In this document: positions 12,431 through 25,300 of the stretch, in pieces
How the letters are laid out: every line of letters starts with the position of its first letter
How positions within the stretch are numbered: the stretch's first letter is position 1
Assembly (NCBI RefSeq): GCF_047495875.1
Contig: NC_092460.1
Coordinates: 9,104,520 to 9,168,519, forward strand
Direction: 5' to 3'
DNA length: 64,000 bases
DNA from: Pithys albifrons albifrons
Taxonomy: Eukaryota; Chordata; Aves; Passeriformes; Thamnophilidae
Notes under the pieces: generated by a model
What the model was told of the DNA's origin: nothing
Databases searched by the model: none
The model's input: only the letters and a program-made list of their open reading frames with translations
Translations under genes and position numbers: made by a program

Positions 12431-15400
12431 ACTTCAAAATGAGAAAGCATTTCTAGCAGAAAGGTAGGAAAAAATTTCCTCTGAAAATGTTATAGCAGAG
12501 TATTTGATAACAAAAACTTTTTTCCTTCATAAAAGAACCTCCTTTGGAAGCACTTTCTGTTTTATTGAACTGACATTTTGTGACCAAAAAACCAGTATAG
12601 GAAGGGTTGTCAAGAAATCCATGACATGCTGCTTTCATTTGCCCTACGATGACTGAGATTAGGATCAAAAATCCCATGTTTTAATTAGAAAGTATCTTTC
12701 ACTTCTTTGTTCCCATGTGACAGCACTATGTTTTGCATTTAAAGCATTCTCTGTCAAAGAGTATGTACAATCAATCAAATGTCATTCTTGAGTACAGGTC
12801 CTACAAATACCCCATTGTACTGGAAATGTAAAACCTCTTGCAATCCCAGACAAAGCATGAGGTCTAAAATCATTAATAGCACAGTCAAGGCTGTCTGATT
12901 AATATTTGTGTGGTGAGTGTATGAATTTCTTTCCCAGCTCCATCTCATCCATAATACTTTTTCTCTTTGTCAGTCTCATATCTTATAAACCTCTTCATTT
13001 AACTGGGAATGCCTGGATGATGTGGGTTTTGTGATTGTTTGTGTTTGGGTTTTTTTGTTACAAAACATTGCTTTCAGTTAGAATGTGACTCACCAAAAAT
13101 GTGCAAAAGCATTTGCATTTAATTCAGTTGTGCAACTTGACACTGTAGGTGAAAATTGTTCATTAAGCAAGTGTTGCAAAGCTAGATTTCTGTTTAATTG
13201 GTTTCTGACTAAATATTACTAAAAATTAATACAGTGTTTTATAATAAAATATCATGTGCCTGTGCTCTGACCTCATATGATTTTGCACATTTTTCTTTGC
13301 ATTCATCCCTACCAGGTACTGCTTCTCCAAAGATCCACATAAAATTATTCCTGTGCTGACCACAGATTAGGAGGGATGTCAAAGGTTCATGTGCAAAACA
13401 GACTTCCTGCTTCATGCCAATGTGTGCATTCTATAAGCAGGCATTAACCCACACTTAAATGGTTTAGTGGTCGAGTTTATTGGGTGTTCTTGCCCAAAGG
13501 CATTTTCAGTTGACTGATCTGTGTTAAACTTTGGTGCCTTAGCTGTCTGGCTGGAAGCTGTGACATCCGGAATGTCCCAGGGAAGGGCAAAATCACGGTG
13601 CTTTGCTCATGTCAATGACCCAGTTTCAGCCAGACAAAGGGAACCCACTTATTACAGCCCTGGGTGCCTTATCAGTACAATAATAAAGAAAATGTTAAGT
13701 TGGCTCCATATTTTTTTCCCTTTAAAGTCACCTCCCGTTCTGAAAATGAAAACACTGTTGTATTTAAATCTGTCCCTGCAGATCCCCAGAGCCTGAATGA
13801 GTTTAATTTTTAAAAATGTTACAAAAGAAAGAGTGTATGTAATGTTTTTGCATGTGATATCAGGGGAATGGGGGTCTCTCCTAGCTCTGTGTTCCTTTGT
13901 CACATGAAAGAGCAGGTGGTTACACTGTCCTCTAACCTTTTAAAAATCTAAGCTGATCTGAAATACAAGGATATCCAATCTACTCCATTTTAGTCTGTTA
14001 GTCCAGGACTTTCTTTCTTTCTTGCTTGCTTAGAGAGAAAAGCCTCTGCTTGAAATGATTTAGATATGGAAAACTGAGGTTAAAATAATAGAATAAAACT
14101 TGCTCAGCAAGCTCCAGACAAGATGACAGGGTGAAAAGTATGTAATAATTTTACTGTTGAAAAAAAAAGTCAATAATTTTGGATACTGCATCATGTTTCT
14201 GTTCATGCTCATTGCAAGCCAGGTTGAACAAGCCAAGAGCTTCCTGCAAAACAAAGCAAAACCCCTCTCTGAAGCCTCATTTGTCACATCCCTCCTAAAA
14301 GCTTCTTGGCTGCCCTCTGGCAAGACCACTCATACACAGGGTTACTGCTTATTCCCCAAATTTCCCTAAAGCTAAACTGTCGTTTGAAAGAATCTAAAAT
14401 ATGCCCTTAAAATCTTGTCAAGGGGAGCTTTAGTAAAAGACCTTCTTCATTTGCTTAGTGATAGGAAAAGCCCATGCTGGCTGGTGGTGGAGGTATTGCT
14501 GGAATAGCAGTTTCTGAGACTGAAGGAGAAGGGAGCCAGAGCACCTCTTGTGTGTGCTCACCCTTTTACATTTTCCTTTCACTTGCTTGAAGAGATAGGA
14601 GTGAAAACCTGCAGACTGTGCAGTGCTGCTGGGTGGTGGCTCCCCAGGGCAGTGTCTGGCTGGTGCTGTATTTCGGAGGTCAGGGACTCCACCGTTCTTT
14701 TCTGTTCTGCTATTTCAGTGACAGCTACTGAGCAGGGCTCTGCTGAATGCACGGCACTGCTTCTCTGGGCAGCTGAGGTGTGGCACTCCCTGAAGAGACA
14801 GAAAAGCACTCAAACCTTCCCTTTTGCAGAAATCTGAGTGCCAGTGTCTTCACATGGATTGCACACCCATGTGTGTATTAAATGTTAAGAGACAAAAAGA
14901 GAAAAGAATATTCATGAAGCAAAACCTGGTTCTGATTCAAATGTACGCAGTTACCTGGTAGAATCGGGCTGATAAGTTTGGCCTCTTCTCGGTTTTGGAT
15001 CACAGAAAAGAAATCGACATCTATGGATGCAGCTCTGCACAGCTGCCAGGCATTTTCTGGAGAGAAATTCCCTGTTTGACTGCTAGATAACTTGCCAGTA
15101 AGGATTAAGATTTTTAAAATAAATTAGTCTGTGTTTGAATTAGCTGCTGCTGCTCATGATTTTCTTTCAATACATAACTACTCTTCAGGCCCTTGATTCG
15201 GAAGGAAAAAATTATCATTGCAACTTCTGCATAGTTAATTCTATAAATAAAAGCATTTCTGGATATTTTAGGAAGGATGCCACAATTGACATAAATTGGG
15301 AAAAACCAAGATGAATCTTTCAGCAAGTACACTTTCCCCTTAGCTGAGATTACAAACAGAAAATTTAAGTAGAGAGGCTTTGATTTCCTTCTTTAACACA

Positions 15401-18400
15401 GTTACCTATTTTGGAGATAAACTGTTCACTTTCAGAGATGAAAGTTCACATTTAATAATTGACTAGCTAAGTAAAATTCACGTTGAAACTTGCTTTTTCT
15501 TACCATTAGGTCTCCACGCTCATTTTCTTTTCCATCACAGACTGCCTTTTTTTGGCATCTAAGATGTCTCAGATCTCTTTGGGAGTTCTTAGTCCCTTGC
15601 TGGGTGGATCCAATTTTACCAACCAAATTGTTGTGGCAAAAGTGATTGAAAGAATGGCCAAGTTATTATTCCTGTTTTGTTGAGCAGATGAAAAGGTTAG
15701 GGTTGGTAATATCTCTGTCCTTCAAAGGCAGTGCAGAGTCACAGGCACTGCCCTGCTCTGGCCGTGCCAGGAGAGCTCATCTATATTCATGACATTACTC
15801 TGAGTTTTTCATTTGCACCGTGTCTTGCTCCTGCTGTGAGCTTTCCTATCTCCCATCCCTTCTCCCATCACCTGGGTCTTGGCTCTGTGCAGGGTGTGGA
15901 GGGGATCCTCCACCATGGCAGTTCTGGGGGGAAGGGCAGCACACCCAGGTGGGAAAACCCTGAGGAACTGGTTACCTTTGCATCAGGGATGAAACCCATG
16001 AAGGTGATTTCTCTGTGGACAGCTGCAAACAGGTGGGTTTGTTAGGCATGGGCTCAGCTCTGGGCTAAGAGGCCACCTCTTCTTCTAGACTGGTGATGAG
16101 TTGGAATCAGAGCATATTTGTTTCTGTCTGTACCTGTATGCAAAGAGCAGTGCCAAGTGTGATGTGTCCACGCCACTTCTCTAAATAAATCCTTCCCTGC
16201 AGCACTCAAAGCAAGGCTCTGCAACCAGGAGCAGGGCAGAGCTATAACCTGCAGTAAAGGCAGAAGATTGGAAACATATCCTCTGGTTGCTGGTTTGCTC
16301 AGGTCTTGGGAAGGAGAAAAATGGTTTCTCCTCTGGTAATCTCCTACGTTATTATCTCTGAAAAACCAAACTTTTTTCTTTTCTCTTCAATTTGTACTTT
16401 TTGTGAGTTACCACCTTCATTGCTACCATAAAATCTTCATTTCATCTTGTCTGCCTGGCATCACTGATCTGAATTCTCTCTGTGAGAAGCTGAAAGAATA
16501 ATAATCTAGACCAGATGGAAAGTGTTCATGTGAATGATTGTCTTGATCTTACTTGTAAGGATGTTAAAATCTGTAATGCTGAATAATAATTCTACCTGAT
16601 TTCATGAATGTTGAATATTTCTGATTTCAGTTATAGTTTTAATATTTGAAGTAGCAATACTGCCCAGAGGTAGAACCCTTTCTCTTTTTTTTTCCCCTTT
16701 TGGTGTTTTTTTAATGGCTCTGTGAATGAGCTTTATTAATTCTCCCTTGAGAAGGTGTAGAAAGGCAATAATACTATGATAATTTCTTACCTGACATTCC
16801 AGCACACCTCAGCTGGAAAAGAGTTGTCATTAGGGGGTGTTCTGTCATATTGAGTGGGTCAGTTCATACTGTATTTAATGAATGCTTTTTTTTCTGCAAA
16901 TAAGTAATTTCTGCACTTAACAAAAGCCATTCTTTCAACCTTTTGGTGAGGTCACTCTGAGTTACATTCAGAATTATGATGCAGCAGAATATGAATCCAT
17001 AACCTGTCTTTGATTGTCTGAGTCCTGTGTAAGTAAAACAACTTTGATGTCTGGGAAAAGATTATTCTCTGGTATAATGGATCAGTTCACCTGTAAAAAC
17101 ATGTGAACTAAATCAATAGAGCTTTTGCCACTTCTATAGAAACATTTTTTACCCTCCTATTGTAAACAACCTTTTCATTTCATATAGTTTATTATTAGTC
17201 ATATATGCAAGTCTAGTAATTCTGAATGTGAAATAGCATTTTGAGAGAATAACCTATGATGCAGACTTTGATGTAATGTGTGTTTGGGGGTTTTTTTGAC
17301 CGTCTTTCACTTCACCTGAAGAAGTTCAGTTATAATAAGTATCAAGGAAAAAAAAAAGGAAAAAATGCCAGAATTTATTAGGTTCTAATAAACTCCCCTC
17401 AGTGCATATCCATTTAGTATCTTTCATTAACATTAATGAGAATTATGCATGGATCCTGGGGAGAATAGGCCCTGTTGTTTTATTTCTCTTTCTCATTTTT
17501 AGTATTAAATCTTGTCCTGCAGTCAGTTCTATAGGGCAGACATGCATTCCTGCTGCTCAATTACTTGCTGTATGTAATACATACAGTTTGAGCACCTCCT
17601 TTTGCATAGTGAAGGTAGAAAGTTCATAAATTAAAAATAATGTAACAGAATTTGTGGATACACATAAAAACAAGGGATATGCAAATTAATGAATTAATAG
17701 ATTGCTATTGATTACCAGTAAAGCCTAATTAAATAATAAATTTTCCCACACACAATTACTTGTTTCGTGTTATTAAATGATCAAATCCATAACTAGTTTG
17801 GAAGCTGTGCCTCTTAGAATTAAATGAGGTGCTCAAGAGAGCAAAGTTGTGTTTTGGAGCAACAGAGACAGAGGCAGGGTCTAGTTACATGGATTTATGA
17901 TTTAATTTTCTGTGTAATCTAATTTAGTGTAACTATTGAGTTTCTAAAAAAATGAACTTTGATTAGATTTTGTTGACAAAAATAAATACAGAATATAGGG
18001 TAGTATATTCATTATCTGTTGCATATTGAGCAAAGTGACTCATGGGTATTTCTGTACCTTTAGGAGCCTTTTTCTCCCATTTCCTAAGCTTTTAGCTGTA
18101 GTGCACAGCAGTCAGTCATCCTTCAGAGCCTAACCAGGTATAGTACATTACAAAGATCCAAAATCCAGAGGATACAAAACTCATTTCTGTGAGAAACTTA
18201 ATTCATTTTGTATAAATAACACCTTCATCACTCCTCATTTCTGAGGCAGACATCAGTATTTCATGGCATTAAGTATGTGTAAGTCTGGAGAAAAGCCACA
18301 TTGGAGAAGGAAAGTAAGCAAATAAAGCTCTTCAGTGTGACATACTTTCACTTAATTGGGAGTTTAAGAGCAGATCATGGGAGCAGGAAATGAGTCTTTC

Positions 18401-18548
18401 AGCTAATTCCCTTCTGCATAAAAAGTGCTATGTGCCAAAACACTGCTGTCCTGGGTGAGAAAAGTCCTTGGGTGCGACTCCTCTGCACAGCCTGTGCCAC
18501 AGCAATGCCCTGACAGCCCCTGGGGCTCAGGGGTGCCCTCCTGGCTGG
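12431..18548 (+). other. FHIT: FHIT large intron, second segment (no gene seen)
   Basis: Intron sequence without recognisable exon or transposon. GC-richer islets at about 14540-14840 and 15700-16060 hold short open frames of up to about 105 codons that match nothing I know. About 17640-17760 is very AT-rich. Confidence 0.78.
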
Positions 18549-18620
18549 CTCTGTAATTAACAGCAGATTTGGGGATGAACAATGACATCTCATTCATTGG
18601 CCTTAGGGAGGCGTTTTGCT
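18549..18620 (+). repeat. Diverged direct repeat, copy A
   Basis: This segment aligns with 19321-19388 in the same orientation. Shared anchors in order are CTCTrTAATTA, CAGCAGATT, TGAACAA, TTAGGG and GTTTTGCT, with small indels between them. I estimate roughly three quarters identity by eye. It could be an old local duplication or two copies of an old dispersed repeat. I do not recognise the family. Confidence 0.55.
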
Positions 18621-19320
18621 GGTATTTGCTGGGCTTGCCTGGCAGCAGACTGGAGCAGGGAGACACGTTACTTGTTCTGTTGAGGGTAGGGCTGAACGTA
18701 CCTGAGCAGGACTCTGCCACCTGTACGGACCTGGGTGTGTGTTGCGCTGTCACTGTGCCATCATGGGGAACGTGCTGTCACTGAGCTGGCTCACTGCAGC
18801 TGGGCTAGGGGAGGGACTTGGGAGAGCACATGGCCTTGGGCAGAGCTCTGTTCCAGGTTGGCTTTATTTGACAGACCATCTTGTGCAATGCCCTGAAGAC
18901 TTTTGCTTGCACTTGCACATCCTGGCCTTCCCGTGATGCTGCCTTTGTGGAGCAGAGGTGGGACACTGGCTGCCCTCACAGGGATGGCTACATGCCAGTG
19001 ATAGCCCTGGCTGAGAGGAGTGACCCTTTAGGGACACATGGCATCACTCAGAACTCTGGGAGCTCAGTCCAGGGATTCAGCATTCTGGGGACTTTGAACT
19101 GGTTGCACATTAGAAGAGCCAACATTGTCCTTTTTTGAGAACTGGAAGGGTTTCCTTTGCTTGTTCATTACTTACAATGAGTGAACCCATTTTTTAAACT
19201 CCTCTTCCAGTTCTATTTTCTTCTGATTACCATGTTGAATTTTCATATGAATCTTTTTGACTGTTTATTAAACACCTGGATGCATAAGAAAAAAGGTTCT
19301 GTAGTTGCCTGCCTCGGTGA

Positions 19321-19388
19321 CTCTATAATTAGCAGCAGATTGCAGTGAACAACATCCTGTTCCTTAATGGTTAGGGCTGTGTTTTGCT
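19321..19388 (+). repeat. Diverged direct repeat, copy B
   Basis: Partner of the segment at 18549-18620, about 770 bp downstream in the same orientation. The similarity fades on both sides, so the boundaries given are those of the clearly alignable core. A looser resemblance may extend a few tens of bases further to the right. Confidence 0.55.
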
Positions 19389-22300
19389 TACATTGGGTTG
19401 ACTTGACCTCAGGAGGTCTGGGCTGGCAAACAGATGTCATCTCTGTTCAGCAGAGTATCTTCTGGTCACTCCAGTAAAACAGGAAATACAGGTATGGAAG
19501 TGCAAGGCAGAATATTTGCAGTAACGGTTGAGTGAAACACACTAAAATTTCAATAGTCAGGCAAAGACAGGTTGCAAACCCTATTCGGAAATGATAAATT
19601 GCTGTTAAATGTTTTAGTTATCCCATGACATTCAGGACTGAAACTTAACTAAATTCTGCTGAAAACTTAAAAAATAATGGAGAGAGGTAATATGATTTAA
19701 TAAATTAGCCAGAGTATGTAAAAAAAAATTAGAACACAACAGACAATTCATATTTATCTTTTACCACTAAGTAACAGACTTTGTTAAAAATTGTCTGAAA
19801 GCTAAGAAGAGTTTGTTGGATAAATTATAATTTTAATTGCAGACGTAATTGATTATACACAGCATGCTCATTAGGTTAAGGGAGAATATGAGGCAACTCT
19901 CAAGGTCATTACAGTAATAGATATTGTAGGCATGTAATTTGCGATAAGCTGGTTCGTGAACATCTAATTGCTCATTCATGGCAATGTGTCTGGCACTTTT
20001 ACTCCCCAAACACCTCTTTGTCCAATTTATTTAACACCCCTTAATATTCCAGGGTCAAATTTACTACAGGAGGCATCACGCAGTGAATTTTCAACCTCCA
20101 AATTATTACACCACTTCACCCTTTTTGTGCCTCAAAGACAGAGCCTGCATTACTAAAAGTTAGTGGTCTGGCACTAAGCAGGGTACATCACAAACAGAAA
20201 TACTCACCCACAGAGACAAGCTAGAATTTCTCATGGAAAACAGCTGTTCCTTGCCCTCCCCAATGGCAGTTATACATTGCACTAGGATGCCAAAATAGAT
20301 GTTTTTTTCAAAAAATGCACTAATTAATCAGAAATTTGTCTTCATATTGTTCCCTGGAAGAACATACACTAAGAGTGTTTTGTTAACTCTTTCGTTGTTA
20401 TTCATTTCAATGCTTTGATACAAAGTCATTAATATTAGCTGTCTCCTCAGCTGAAAATCAATTGGAATGTTACTTCTCAGTTCTTACAACCAGACAAAAT
20501 AGAAAAAACCTCTTACAATATATGTCAACTACAAGTAACAATTGCACCTCACTGTGCTTTATATTCTTAGGTCTGAGAGAATGGATCACTGTGCTCATTG
20601 CTGACATGCAAATAGTTGCAGTTATTTGTCCAAGGCCAGGCAACAGCACCAGGGTGGCACTGGAAATTGCAGCCAGAGGTGCAGGTTGACTAATTTTCAG
20701 TCATTCCATCTTAAACAGGATCAACCAGTGCAGATTTATTAATCGGTGCCATCACGTTCTGTAGCCTTGCAAAGTGGGGGCTGAAAACCAGAGTCATTCC
20801 CATCAGACTGAGGAGTTTGATTCAGTCTGCAGGGTAAAGGGGAAATATAACTTTTCATTCAAGTATCTTTGGCTGTATTACAGGAATCAAGGATTTGGGG
20901 GTTTGTTTAGGATTTCCTTTTTTGTTTTGTTGTTGTTGTTGGTTGTTTGTTTAAAAAAATAACACAGCTCTCAGAGCAGCAGCTTTCCTTTATAACAATT
21001 ACTTTATTTGCAAGTTTTTATTTTCACTTGACATGACATAGTCCGTAATTATCTATTGTTTATTTCTGAAGTTTGTAATAAGTACAGCTACAGAAATTTA
21101 ATTGTTTGTTTGTTTATATCAAATGAATTCCAGTATGATTTCATAGCCTTCTTTGCTAATTTTTTTTAAGATTCAATGGTTTGAAGTCCCTCTTCGAAAA
21201 GTAATTCTATCTAGAAGTGTCATTTTCCATCTACTGGCTCTACTCTTAGTACTTGTTATTACAGTTTTGTTCTTCAAAGAATTATCCAAAATGATATATA
21301 TTCACTAAACCTCTCATTTGCAATATAGAAATTACTGTGTTCACTGACTGTCTAATTGAGAGTGCAAAAAACCTCCATGTTCAAAAGTAAATATCAATCC
21401 CTATAACTACCTTGTAGATTAACCTGCCCCAAAAAATTGTTATGCAAACACTCTGCCATCTGTTGTGTAGTTATTCTTCAGTAACAGAACATAAACTGAA
21501 GATACATTGAAGTAATTTAGTAACTCAACAAATGTAAAATGAGACTTGGTAAATATAGCGGGTTCCACTGAGTTTTATTAGTCATTGTCATCTGCAAACA
21601 CATAACAAGGATACCCATCTTCTACAAGTCCAGCTTGTTTTGTTTCATCCATCAAATGCTGATGTCAGAGCTAGTTATGAAGAAAATGATGTGATTTATA
21701 TTAATTAATTTTAAAATAAAGATTTAAAGAATTCTGTGGTTGATACAAAGCCCACTAAGAATTCTGGGAAGATCTGAGCAATTTATATTAATGTCAGTAA
21801 ATCCTAAGCATCTTCATTTAATGATTTCATAGGGTACATTCATATTGACACTGGTGCTTGTGCTACCTGCTCAAAGAATTACATGTGGATTTATCACATA
21901 CTCAACAGTGAAGCTAATGGTGCTCAAATAAAACAGATACCTCCTAGAAATAGGTGCTATTTTTTAGAGAATTACAGTAAACTCAATAACCAAAAAAAAT
22001 TATTAGTTGGATATTGTTCTGTAAGTGCAGTTCACAAAATAGTGTTTGGACATCCTGATAATTAATGAAGAGATTTCAAATGAAACATTTTCCAGTATCC
22101 TATCTCTTTGCTAATTTCCATTTTTTTAATTAAGAAAAGATAAATTGTATCCAATTATTGAAAATTATGTAGGTCATTATCATGAATGAAACTGCAATTA
22201 AACTCAGTTTTCACAAAGAAAGAAGAGGTTATCTTGTCAGAGCGTAGGTGTTGCTGTGCCTACTTGGCTGGCGCTCCTGCCTCGGGGCCAGGATTGCATC

Positions 22301-25300
22301 GGGGTCAGTCCTACATCACACCCAAGAGCTGTGTTTGACTAGGACTGTGCTAAGAGACTTTTAAGTGCCCTCAAGAACTGGAACACGGATTGCACTGGTT
22401 GCAGTCCAAGTGTATGTTCAGTGTTTCATAGCAGTTTTTATTTAAACAATCAGCAGGGGATAAATCCCTTTTATCCTAAGCAGAGATTATCCTTTCCTGG
22501 GGAGAACAAATGCCTGCCCTGGCAGCTGCTGAGGTGTGGAGTGGACATGGGGTGATCTGCTCCCCTGCACCAGCTGCTCCGCAAAACACTGTGGCACCCA
22601 GAGCCTCCCTTGTCTGAGGCGGTGCACAAAGGCACAGGGTTTGTCCCAAAGGACAGATAATTTCCTGCAAATGGGAGGTGACAGTGTTGAGAGAGCCTGG
22701 CTTGATCCTACCCCTCCTGCTGCTGGAAGTTATTCTGGGCATCCCTCCCTCCTTGGGCCGAGCCTGCCAGGCAGTGGGCAGCAGGGTGGGAGCTGCTGGG
22801 CTTGAGAGAGGAGGAGGGAACCCTGCAGTGATCTGTGAGAACAGAGACAACACCCCTGAGGAGCAAAGCTGAGAGAAAAGCACAGGGAGGGACCATGACT
22901 CCAAAAATCAAACTGAGAAAGGTTCTTCTGAATTTACCAGGTGCCTAATTCAACACCAAATAATCTTTTTCTTTTTTAAAACAAACAAGCAAAACCAGCC
23001 AAAAAAAAAAAAAAAGGCAGGTGATTTTTTTTTGAGAGAGAGAATTAAGGAGTGCTACAGGGACAAGATTATTTAACTGTTTACTTTACTCAGAATGCTG
23101 TACCTGAGCAAATGTAAAGAAACTAAATTTATTCTGCTTTCAAGCCAATTGTAATAAACTAATTTAACCCTCTAACTTATGTTGAACTGCATTAGAGTTT
23201 TCATATTAGCTTACCTTAGATTTCACTCCGATTATTACAGACTTGGCTGCAATCACTGGTAATTACAGCTTCCCATCATTTTCCAGAAACATAGAATGTG
23301 AAGTGCTTTCCACTTTAAACTTTTTTTCCTATTTATTGTTCACATCCAGTTGGATGTACTAATAAGCATTAACATGCAAATAATTATCACCAATATTTGA
23401 TATTCATAGAGAACAAATGCTAATACAGTTAATGCATCAAATATGAAAGAGGCTTTTAATTCAAAAAGAAAAAAGATGAAAAATATTAGCTTTTTATATA
23501 AAAAGCATTTGCAATGATTATAAATTCTACTGAGCTTGCAGAAAACTTGAGCTTTGAGTTTGCAATATCTCTCATTAATGTTTAGCCTCAAGAAAGAGTT
23601 TATAATAAAGGGACTTATTCAGACAACAGATAAATAGAAATGATACAGCCAAGAGGGTTGAAGAGCCCTGGGTATGTTTGTTGTCATTCTACCATGCTGA
23701 TTTCCATCAGAGGTGCTGAATATGCTAAGTTATGTAGAAGATGAAGTGAAATGCAATATGCAATGATAACAGCTGAGGCTAGAATGCCAGGAAATTATTT
23801 TCTTTTGATTTTCCTCTAAGTTTCTTTTCCTTGTTATTACTTCCTGTGGGATGGAAGAGGTTAGCCCTGTTCTTGCAAAGTCAGCTGGTTGGCCTAAACC
23901 TGCAGATCTCAGTGGAATGGTAATTGGGAGAAATCTAATGTGCCGTAAAACAGAGGTCAGTGTGGGTAATCTGGTGTCCCCTGCTGGTTTTAAAAACTCT
24001 GAGTATCTCCTGCAGATGGGAGGGAAATTTTATCTGTGTAGGCACTGTGTGCCTCATGGCTTTTCTGCTTCTTGGCACTGGTCTCCAGGTCCCTTGGTGT
24101 GGGACTGGGACTTCAGCAGGGAAGAGGGATAAAAGCAAATCGTCTTTGTTTCTAGCAGGAGGCTGAGCTGAGTTGTTTGCTCCAAGATGGTAAAACAAAA
24201 CAAACAAAAAAGAGAGCACTCGTTCATTTATTGCAAACTGAGCATAATTTATAGTGTGAGGCAGTCAGTACCTGCAGTATGAGGCTGTGAAGGGAGGAGG
24301 CTTAAGATGGGGTTGAGATGCAGCAGGAAGGGCTGGCAGGAGCTTGTCTGCAACTTGGTTTGGATGTGGCAAGAGCTCAGCAGGGAAGAGAGGAGATGGA
24401 GCTGAGGTATCTGGACAAGGTGCACCACCATTTTAAGCCAAATCCTTGTAGCCTGGAATGACAGGACTTAAGAATATTATGTGCATCTAAGTTGAGTTGA
24501 ATATGTGTCCATAAATAACATCTGCTAAAAGCAGCCCTCGAATGAAAAATGAAAATGCACCAAAAATAAGAGCAATATCAGCACTTCATTTTCACAGTGT
24601 TTGCAATAAATGCTTTTGGTTTTCTGAGGCTGAACTAGAAGAGGGCTTTTTTCTAAATAGATCTTTTTTTTATAGCCTAGTCAATAAATGCTAGTAACCT
24701 TAATCTCTTTCCCTAAGCATCATTATATTTTATGAATTTTTAATAGAAACTAATCACTGAAATATTTAAGTCTTAATTAATTAATTACACCAGAAATTTA
24801 AGGCCAATGTAGTGTGATGTCTGTTAGAAAAAAATTACTTAATAGGCTTTCAGTCCTGCCATTGTTCTGGCTTGTCAATGAATTACTTAAGTGTCATTTG
24901 TTAAATGAGTTAGGTCAATAAAGTTCTTTAGCTGTTTTTCAGAGACTGAGCATTATTTCCAGATAATGTATATCTAATTCTCTTTTCACTTTAGTCTATC
25001 TGCATTGGCTAGTGTGGGTTATTATTAATTAGCCCTTCATAGCAGATTAGGCAGGAAAGATCATAACACAGTAATAAGTAAAGGTTCACAGTGACAAAAT
25101 TCTTTAATTAGGAAGTATGGGTTAGTGGTGAGCAGTGTCCTCAAATGGATTGCCATCTGTTAAATTAAAGCTGGTCTCCTTCATTTGCTTATATAATGTT
25201 TCAAAAGAAAGTGGCTCTTTTTATTTACGGAAATTACATATTCCCTTTCATTATTTTCTCTTAATTGATTCTGCATTCCTGTAATTAGTAAGCAATGAAA

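Noticed and set aside
22476..22904. 142-codon minus-strand ORF and overlapping plus-strand ORFs in a GC-richer islet
   Set aside because: Overlapping frames on both strands point to low stop-codon density from base composition, not to coding selection.
23001..23015. Run of 15 A, considered as the poly(A) tail of a processed pseudogene
   Set aside because: No gene-like sequence or flanking duplication precedes it; the same holds for the A run at 39082-39096.
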